Shown piece by piece: positions 12,469 through 64,000 of a stretch of DNA of 64,000 nucleotides. Below the pieces are notes generated by a model that did not search any database, was not told the origin of the DNA, and was given only the letters and a program-made list of their open reading frames with translations. Origin of the DNA: Ridgeia piscesae (lineage: Eukaryota > Annelida > Polychaeta > Sabellida > Siboglinidae); assembly GCA_025642075.2 (NCBI GenBank), contig JAODUO010001586.1:1-64000 (forward strand). Direction: 5' to 3'. Position 1 is the stretch's first letter; every line of letters begins with the position of its first letter. A program made the translations under genes and the position numbers.

Positions 12469-14676
12469 TTAATAGCAGGTCTACACTACCTTGACACTGT
12501 GGGAGAGTTGAGTTCAATTCTGGACAGAGGAGTTGACACCTCCTTTAATAGCAGGTCTACACTACCTTGACACTGTGGGACAGTTGAGTTCAATTCTGGA
12601 CAGAGGAGCTGACACCTCCTTTAATAGCAGGTCTACACTACCTTGACACTGTGGGAGAGTTGAGTTCAATTCTGGACAGAGGAGCTGACACCTCCTTTAA
12701 TAGCAGGTCTACACTACCTTGACACTGTGGGAGAGTTGAGTTCAATTCTGGACAGAGGAGTTGACACCTCCCTTTAATAGCAGGTCTACACTACCTTGAC
12801 ACTGTGGGAGAGTTGAGTTCAATTCTGGACAGAGGAGCTGACACCTCCTTTAATAGCAGGTCTACACTACCTGTGGGAGAGTTGAGTTCAATTCTGGACA
12901 GAGGAGTTGACACCTCCTTTAATAGCAGGTCTACACTACCTTGACACTGTGGGAGAGTTGAGTTCAATTCTGGACAGAGGAGTTGACACCTCCCTTTAAT
13001 AGCAGGTCTACACTACCTTGACACTGTGGGAGAGTTGAGTTCAATTCTGGACAGAGGAGCTGACACCTCCTTTTACTGGTCTACACTACCTTGACACTGT
13101 GGGAGAGTTGAGTTCAATTCTGGACAGAGGAGCTGACACCTCCTTTAATAGCAGGTCTACACTACCTTGACACTGTGGGAGAGTTGAGTTCAATTCTGGA
13201 CAGAGGAGCTGACACCTCCTTTAATAGCAGGTCTACACTACCTTGACACTGTGGGAGAGTTGAGGTTCAATTCTGGACAGAGGCTGACACCTCCTTTAAT
13301 AGCAGGTCTGCACTACCTTGACACTGTGGGAGAGTTGAGTTCAATTCTGGACAGAGGAGCTGACACCTCCTTTAATAGCAGGTCTACACTACCTTGACAC
13401 TGTGGGAGAGTTGAGTTCAATTCTGGACAGAGGAGCTGACACCTCCTTTAATAGCAGTCCACACTACCTTGACACTGTGGGAGATTGGAGTTCAATTCTG
13501 GACAGAGGAGCTGACACCTCCTTTCTAAAAGCAGGTCTACACTACCTTGACACTTTGTGGGAGAGTTGGGTTCAATTCTGGACAGAGGAGCTGACACCTC
13601 CTTTAATAGCAGGTCTACACTACCTTGACACTGTGGGAGAGTTGAGTTCAATTCTGGACAGAGGAGCTGACACCTCCTTTAATAGCAGGTCTACACTACC
13701 TTGACACTGTGGGAGAGTTGAGTTCAATTCTGGACAGAGGAGCTGACACCTCCTTTAATAGCAGGTCTACACTACCTTGACACTGTGGGAGAGTTGAGTT
13801 CAATTCTGGACAGAGGAGCTAGCCATCTCCTTTAATAGCAGGTCTACTACCTTGACACTGTGGGAGAGTTGAGTTCAATTCTGGACAGAGGAGCTGACTT
13901 CCCTCCTTTAATAGCATACACTACCTTGACACTGTGTGAGAGTTGAGTTCAATTCTGGACAGAGGCGCTGACACCTCCTTTAATAGCAGGTCTACACTAC
14001 ATACTGCTCACCCAATTCTGGACGAGGAGCTGACACCTCCTTTAATAGCAGGTCTACACTACCTTGACACTGTGGGAGAGTTGAGTTCAATTCTGGACAG
14101 AGGAGCTGACACCTCCCTTTAATAGCAGGTCTACACTACCTTGACACTGTGGGAGAGTTGAGTTCAATTCTGGACAGAGGAGCTGACACCTCCTTTAATA
14201 GCAGGTCTACACTACCTTGACACTGTGGGAGAGTTGAGTTCAATTCTGGACAGAGGAGTTGACACCTCCTTTAATAGCAGGTCTACACTACCTTGACACT
14301 GTGGGAGAGTTGAGTTCAATTCTGGACAGAGGAGCTGACACCTCCTTTAATAGCAGGTCTACACTACCTTGACACTGTGGGAGAGTTGAGTTCAATTCTG
14401 GACAGAGGAGTTGACACCTCCTTTAATAGCAGGTCTACACTACCTTGACACTGTGGGAGAGTTGAGTTCAATTCTGGACAGAGGAGCTGACAGCTCCTGT
14501 AAATAGCAGGTCTACACTACCTTGACACTGTGGGGGAAGTTGAGTTCAATTCTGGACAGAGGTGTTGACACCTCCTTTAATAGCAGGTCTACTACACTAC
14601 CTTGACACTGTGGGAGAGTTGAGTTCAATTCTGGACAGAGGAGCTGACACCTCCTTTAATAGCAGGTCTACACTAC

Positions 14677-14702
<26 letters not shown>
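12469..14702 (-). repeat. 76-bp satellite carrying CCP exon end and splice donor, about 29 units
   Basis: The period is 76 bp (for example unit starts at 13,141 and 13,217). Read on the minus strand, each unit contains about 25 bases identical to the end of the 14.7-kb CCP exon (AACTCAACTCTCCCACAG then TGTCAAG), the donor GTAGTG and intron sequence. Similarity to the exon stops just upstream, where the exon has CCAGTGG and the units have AGAATTG. A few units are shortened or interrupted (near 12,870, 13,080, 13,990). The satellite lies in the intron after that exon and abuts the mobile-element fragment at 12.46 kb. Confidence 0.92.
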
Positions 14703-58460
<43,758 letters not shown>

Positions 58461-59000
58461 CTGGAACAAAACACAAAGATATTTGAACAATACAACCATG
58501 AATAAGGTTAACAAGACACATCTTCAAGTGTTTATGGTAGTAATTTGGATGTATATCTACACAGCCAAAATGGATGGGAAGAAATTCTAGCAGGGTATCA
58601 AGGCTAAAGGATAAAGCTTTATGTAGAGACCCGTCCACCCGTCATTTGGACCGATAAAAACGAATATGGACGGGTAGAAATATGGGTGAACGGATGGGTA
58701 AAAAAATTAAGGAGCAAAAAATGATATTCCAAAACCATAGATATTGTTAGTTATGCTTTGAAAATTAGTGAAAATGGTGTCACATGTGTGTTTGTATCCA
58801 TTTCAGGTCATCAGACACATTTAAAAGTTTGTAAACTGGCTTAACAGTTAACATTCATGTGTCCACCAAAACATGTGTAACAATAATGTTATCCTGCATA
58901 AAGCCCTGGCAAAGACAAACTACCAGGTACAAGAGGATGTCTGTAACTAGGTGATGATTGCTGTGTTAAAGACAAACTCTATATTTTTAGAAATAAAATA

Positions 59001-59333
59001 TGTATTTATAAGTAACATAATTACCTGGATCCGTCACTTCACAAGGTGCAATAGACTTGGCCGCGCCCAAGTTGCTCACCATAATTAATAAAATGAAAAA
59101 ATGACCTATCCCCACAGCTCCCACCACTCCATCCAATCACAGAGTCTCTACTCTTCGCACTTGGCAAAAAGGCTCATGCTGTGATAGGTAATCTCCCTAT
59201 AGCGGGGAAGGAGGGAGGGTGATATGGTGAAGTGACGGAGCCAGGTAAGTATGTTACTTATAAAAACATTTTAATTCAAAAAATATAGAATTTATTGCCT
59301 AACATAGACTTAGCCTGGCTCCGTCGCTTCACA
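59001..59333. repeat. Inverted and direct terminal repeats next to the retroelement
   Basis: TTATAAGTAACATAATTACC and TGGATCCGTCACTTCACAAG (59,005-59,045) are repeated inverted at 59,226-59,270, and CCTGGCTCCGTCGCTTCACA appears again at 59,313-59,332. Split repeats of this sort are expected at the 3' end of tyrosine-recombinase retroelements. Confidence 0.65.
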
Positions 59334-59433
59334 AGATGCAGAATCTAGCGAATGGATGGTGGGATATAGACAATGTTACCTCTAATGATCTCTAATGTTG
59401 GGTGCAGAATTGATTCTGCAGCCACTACCGGTC

Positions 59434-60582
59434 CTAGTTTAATGAGATCGCGGCAGAATAGAGAGATAGGTCCTTGAGATAAAAATCGGTGAAGGTGTTA
59501 TGACAATGCCAGGTATCAGCTCGCAGAATCTGTTCTGTGGAGGCCTGTCTGTGGAATGCGAGCGATGCAGCCATGGATCGTACCTGGTGCGCCTTAAGCT
59601 TGTGGCACTCAAGGAGAGGTGTAGGGGAATTTGTGTAGCACTCTAGTATCTTTTTCCGGATCCACCTGGAGATTGTGGATGGTACAATGTCTCGTTTATG
59701 CCCTGGTTTGAATGACACAAAGAGGAGGTGCTTGTGCTCCCTCAAAGGCATGGACCTTTCTAGGTAGAATCTTAGTGCCCATATTGGGAACAGGAGTCGA
59801 TCTTAAGCTATGCCTTAGCTCAACTGACGGTCAAGTGTTGGAACTGAGCATGACAGCATGCATTTCGGGCCCTTGCCCAATACTTGCGCCCCAACATTTG
59901 CCGGAAGCAAGTGCGATGTGGAAAACTGTCTTCCATGTAAGCAGCTGATCCGATGTTTGGTCTAGCGGTTCGAAAGGTGGTTTTGTCAATGCTGACAAAA
60001 CTAAGGCGAGATTCTACTCTGGAGAATGACGTTGATGGTGCCCGTTCCATTTCGATATTTCGAAGTAGCGACTTCAGTGCAGGATTCCGCACCGGAAGTG
60101 GCACGAAGAGTGTTGGTGATTGCCATCTGATAGCCTGCAATGGTCGAGATGGCCAAATATTTCTCCGTGTGAAGGTGGAGAAGAAAATCCGACACTACAC
60201 TCTCAGTAGCCGAGAGTGGATTAATGTGTTGTATGTTACACCAAGCAGTGAAGATCCTCCACTTGGACTCATAGATCGCCAGAGTAGACTCTCGCTGGGG
60301 TCTACTGACACGGGAGGCAACATCGACCGAATGGTCTCTGCTGCAGAGGGTATCCCGGATACTCTCCCCGTGTGTAGCTGGAGATTGGACGTATCTCGAT
60401 GGATCTGACCTCAAGGCTGGGATAGTAACCGAGGAATGTTGGGTATCCAGAGTGGAGATTGTAACAACATCCTTAAGAGTAATGGGAACCAGATCGCCTG
60501 GGGCCAGTGTGGGGCAATGAGGATCTATTCGTAATGGTCCTGTTGGGCCTTCTCGAACACCCAGCTGGTGGTGGGTATGCAT
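59434..60582 (-). pseudogene. Tyrosine recombinase of a DIRS-order retroelement (decayed)
   Basis: Three pieces in shifting frames. N-terminal SAM-like part (60.4-60.1 kb): ESTLAIYESKWRIFTAWCNI, TESVVSDFLLHL, LAISTIAGYQMAITNTL. C-terminal catalytic part (59.75-59.43 kb): KPGHKRDIVPSTISRWI, KAHQVRSMAASLAFHRQAS, TFTDFYLKDL. HQVR fits the HxxR box and the Tyr in FTDFYL the nucleophile position. The middle piece (59.8-60.1 kb) is out of frame. Not functional as read. Confidence 0.7.
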
Positions 60583-62079
60583 ATGCCCACAGTGTCTTCA
60601 AGCTCATTGACAGAGCATCTACTGCCATGGCTGATGGATCTGCAATAGGGGATACAAATGGTGGAAGTTTGTGATTCCACCTCGTTGCAAACATATCCAA
60701 TAATGGGATTCCCCATTCCCGTGTCAATGATCAGAACACAGATGGATGTAGAGACCATTCTGTACCTGACATCTGGGAAGGGTGTAACAGAATGTCTGCA
60801 AGGACGTTCAATCTCCCGGGGATGTGTCGGGCCCGGAGTACTATCAGGTGGGCCTGACACATGAGGAGTGGCTTCTTGGTCCGTCTGCACAGCTGTATTG
60901 ACCGTGTTCTGCCCTGCTTGTTGATGAAGGAGACTACAGTGGAGTTGTCCGACACAACCAGGACTGTCAGGCCCCTAAGCTTCCGCAGCCAGTGGAGCAT
61001 GGCTCTGTGTGTGGCTTCTAACTCGAGTACATTGATGTGAAGTGTTTTCTCGGTTGTTGTCCATACACCGGACACCGTCAATGCATTCCAAAGTGCTCCC
61101 CAGCCAATGTTCGACGCAGCCGTGAACAACTGAGTGTCTGATTCTGTCGGGGTAACTGGGGCTCCCCTCAGAACATTGTGTGCTGACTTCCACCATTGGA
61201 AATCTTCCTCCACCGTGGAGGAAAGATGTATCCACGAGTTGCTGGTTAAAACATTGAAATCCCAATGTTGAGAGATGCAATTATGGGCTTCGCAGGTGTG
61301 CAGCCGTCCCAGAGAAACGCAAAGAGACAGAGCAGGATCTGCCACATATGAGCACATCCTCCTTGGAATGAGCAAATCAGTGCTTGATTTGTGATATCGA
61401 TCCAGAGTTGGAGTGACCTGGAAGGAAACCAGGTCAAACTGGTATCCCAGAAAAAGGAATTTCTGTTTTGGGATCAGTTCCGACTTCTTGTCGTGAATGA
61501 GGAGGTCCATCGTGTGGCAGAGATTGAGCACTTGTACAGTGTCTTGGAGGCACTGGTCATGAGATGGTAAATAGATGAGCCAGTCGTCCAGGTACTGACA
61601 GAGATTGATGCCCATCACGTGTACCAGCATTTTGATCATTTGGAGAAAGGCCAAACGGCAGTGCCTGGAATTGGTATATGGTGTCACGAGTCTGAAATCA
61701 AAGACATTTTCGGTAACCTCTGTGGATGGGTATGTGGAAATAGGTATCCACAAGATCGGTGGAAGTGTCCCAGGCGTCTTGAGGGAGAGATCGTTGAATG
61801 CTTCCGCACTCTCCATCGTGAAGTGGGGAATCTATAGGAAGAGGTGATTGTAAAACCCGGGAGATAACTGTAAAACCCGTGCCGCAGACTACCTCTACAA
61901 CGTTGTTTTGTTGCATGGACTGTATCAGTGACCGGAGGGCTGTTGCATTCACGATAGAGTCCTTGTCTACAAACACAGATGAGGCACCCATCATGGGGGA
62001 CACTCTCGGAACCGAAGACGGAAACCGACTTCCAGAACATTACACACCCACTCGCTGCATCTCCTTCGTCTCCAGACAT
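60473..62079 (-). pseudogene. Reverse transcriptase-RNase H of the same retroelement (decayed)
   Basis: RT pieces: TSTDLVDTYFHIPIHRGYRK (about 61.73 kb), a frameshift, then QYLDDWLIYLPSHDQ (YLDD catalytic box) and KFLFLGYQFDL. RNase H: AASNIGWGALWNALTV, NVLELEATHRAMLHWL, VVSDNSTVVSFINKQG. It is followed by WGIPLLDMFATRWNHKLP and VDALSMSLKTLWAYAYPPP, the stretch usual between RNase H and recombinase in DIRS/Ngaro-like elements. The first RNase H Asp, expected in the D-ASN-GWGA motif, is Ala here. No methyltransferase domain is seen, so DIRS or Ngaro type is undecided. Several frameshifts: inactive. Confidence 0.8.
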
Positions 62080-63290
62080 CGCAGAACAGGGATAGAGCTC
62101 CCATCTTCCTTGTAAGCAAAGGAAGTAACACGACCACCTGTCGTGGTATGTCTAGAGGGTCGAAGGTCGAATGTCGCGTAACGTTAGGGCTGACCGGTGC
62201 CCGAATCCTGCGACACAGGTAGTCTTGACCTGTGTCGTCGTCCCCCTCTCACGTCCTCTAGTGGCCAGAAAGGGTTGCTGACGCGAGAACAACAGTGGCA
62301 TCGGCATAGCAGCCTGCCGTAGTTACACGGATCTAGCCGGTGCTGACCGATGTGGAGTAGCACGTGCTTTACCGAGAGTAAAAGGTGCCAAGCCCCTGTA
62401 TAGGGCAGTCTCATCGATTCGCCGGCCGAAAACGGGCTCTTCCAGCCACGAGTGGTTGCGGGTCATGGAGCTGGCGAAGGCAAACTACGTTTTAATGCGC
62501 CTAGTTTTCCCCGTAATTGCAGCCTGTTTGTTCGTTAACCGTCCCCGGAGACCGGGCGATCTCGACTATGCCAAAAAATGCAATTGTTTATTGATGGTAC
62601 CCGGTTGCAATCAACCACCAGGTTAGCATTAAGGCTGCGACAATTTCTGATTGGCTTTGGTCGGTGACCTGCGCCGAATGGGGTCAATATCCGGCTGTCT
62701 GGAGAACCGGCCGGGTCTCCGGCTTCGACCTGACCTCTGGCATTGCGGGCTCTGGCCTATGGCCATCCGGGCTCCGGCCTCGTCTCCATTCTATCCGGAG
62801 GAATGCAACCGGTTTTCCGCCCGGGCCGGGCCCGTCGGCATAAGTCCAATGACATGGACTGCCGGATGTGCTCAGATTCTCTTTTGGGAATCCACTGGTT
62901 GGAAGTACTGCATGTTTCTTCCATTCACTGTTAGCTCATGAAATATAACACAACCTTGTAGTTGTCTTTTAACCATGCTTACTGATTTCAATACTGAATA
63001 ACTCTTTACAGACTGTTGTCTCTTATTGTGACTTGCATGCCTAAAATAGATTGTGGATTCTCGTTGAAGCCGAGTAAGTTTTTTTTACTGACAGTCCTGG
63101 CTAGACCCTTCAGGCTGTTTTGCCTGTTTTATTATCGTCTTTTTCATTCTTATTGTTCAAACAAATGTCAACCCCAATCATGTACTTTAAATATTACTGG
63201 CCATAATTGTTCAAATTTATCAATGCTTGCACGCGCACATATGCAATGTACCAGCATATTTGTGAAAGGACAGAATTTATAAAACCAACA
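62080..63290. other. GC-richer stretch upstream of the retroelement RT, unassigned
   Basis: 62.1-62.9 kb is clearly GC-richer than its surroundings and borders the 5' side of the RT. It may be the remains of the gag-like region, but no motif could be recognised. 62.95-63.29 kb is AT-rich with nothing recognised. Confidence 0.35.
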
Positions 63291-63299
63291 AGAGTTTAA

Positions 63300-63970
63300 A
63301 GGGCAAAAAGCAACAGTTTCGTGTTATGCACCTAACAGTTAACACAAACTAATCATTTGCATCTATAATAAAACATTTCACATCATTGGTTTACTCAGAA
63401 AGTGGTTTTAAATTGGAAAAAATCTTGCAAAACCACTGAAACCATGAACGGGACCATCTTGGTTGCTGCATCCAATCAAAAACCAGCACTTTGGAAATAT
63501 GCTGTCACCAAGTCGACTGCTGGTTCAGCTGTCATAACAAAGGAGAGCCAAGGCCCAAGCGGTGCCTTAACGTTGGTTCACAAAGAAATCGCAACAGCAA
63601 TATGCCACACTGTTCCTCATGTGGATGTAGCAACAATGCAGGGGAATATAGTATTACTGCGCTATCTTTGTTGTTACCGTTTGAATCGACCAGATAATTG
63701 AAACAGTGGTCAAGTGGATTCGTTGGAAATGACAGTTACAGTGTTAGTCCGGATGCCAGATGATCTAACCACGAAAATGACCACCAACAGCCGCCAAACT
63801 TCTCACATATCTTACATACATATACATACACTAAGTTACAGACAAAATTCACTTGCATTCCTCTAACGAAGAAAATTCACAAAACAAATGCGCAGATTTT
63901 GACAGCAACTTATTCGGCACCTCTGCTGTTACCGTAAAATCGCTATTTAAATATCTTTACACGGCGTGTT
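63300..63970. repeat. Interspersed repeat, copy 2
   Basis: Second copy of the repeat at 18.06-18.75 kb. Divergence is visible as small indels and substitutions. The plus-strand open stretches here (63,402-63,701) are not conserved in frame in copy 1, so I do not call a gene. Confidence 0.8.
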
Positions 63971-64000
63971 TGTGCGCGTGAATATTTTTTTTTTTACTGC

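Noticed and set aside
62650..62941. 96-codon plus-strand open frame in the GC-rich region
   Set aside because: GC-rich sequence lowers stop frequency; no motif, and it is antisense to the retroelement.

Overview
This is a eukaryotic, almost certainly metazoan, window. Coding sequence is cut into short exons with GT..AG splice sites separated by AT-rich introns, and much of the rest is satellite DNA, microsatellites and transposons. The domain content (complement control protein/sushi modules and LDL-receptor class B YWTD blades) and the mobile elements (pogo-like, hAT-like, a tyrosine-recombinase retroelement, LINE tails) fit a marine invertebrate, perhaps a mollusc; I cannot name the species. 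I see no bacterial gene, rRNA, tRNA or CRISPR array.

The main gene is on the minus strand, transcribed from the right edge toward the left. I could chain 26 exons between 58,460 and 14,677 whose reading phases agree at every junction, apart from one 1-nt deletion in the exon at 56.6 kb. In transcript order they encode the last two blades of a YWTD propeller (58.4 and 56.6 kb), one CCP domain (54.6 kb), a complete six-bladed YWTD propeller on six exons (52.4, 51.6, 49.7, 38.9, 37.3 and 30.9 kb), then 12 consecutive CCP domains (27.7 to 19.8 kb), a Thr/Pro/Glu-rich linker (17.8 kb) and four more CCP domains (17.5, 16.2, 15.4, 14.8 kb). That is about 1,400 residues. The N-terminus lies beyond the right edge. 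I found no further exon between 1 and 14.6 kb, so the C-terminus is probably beyond the left edge. Membrane segments, LDLa and EGF domains were not seen. A CCP sits where LDL-receptor relatives have an EGF domain after the propeller.

Layout: 1-823 inverted-repeat element with a LINE tail inside; 1.26-6.7 kb a broken repeat present as two direct copies and one noisy inverted copy; 6.7-12.1 kb a 35-bp satellite with higher-order structure; 12.1-12.5 kb a fragment of the large palindrome further right; 12.5-14.7 kb a 76-bp satellite built from the end of the last CCP exon; 14.7-27.7 kb the CCP exons; 27.9-29.9 kb a 26-bp pyrimidine satellite; 31.3-33.2 kb a hAT-type element with perfect 8-bp target duplications; 35.0-37.2 kb a GC-ended inverted-repeat element; 39.8-47.4 kb a large palindrome with a broken pogo-like transposon at its centre; 47.4-49.5 kb a 30-bp satellite; 49.7-54.7 kb propeller and CCP exons; 55.6-56.6 kb a 60-bp satellite built from the end of a YWTD exon; 59.0-62.1 kb a decayed tyrosine-recombinase retroelement; 63.3-64 kb a second copy of a repeat also found at 18.1 kb.

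The most unusual features are the YWTD-CCP architecture and the two satellites (76 bp and 60 bp) that each amplify the 3' end of an exon together with its splice donor.
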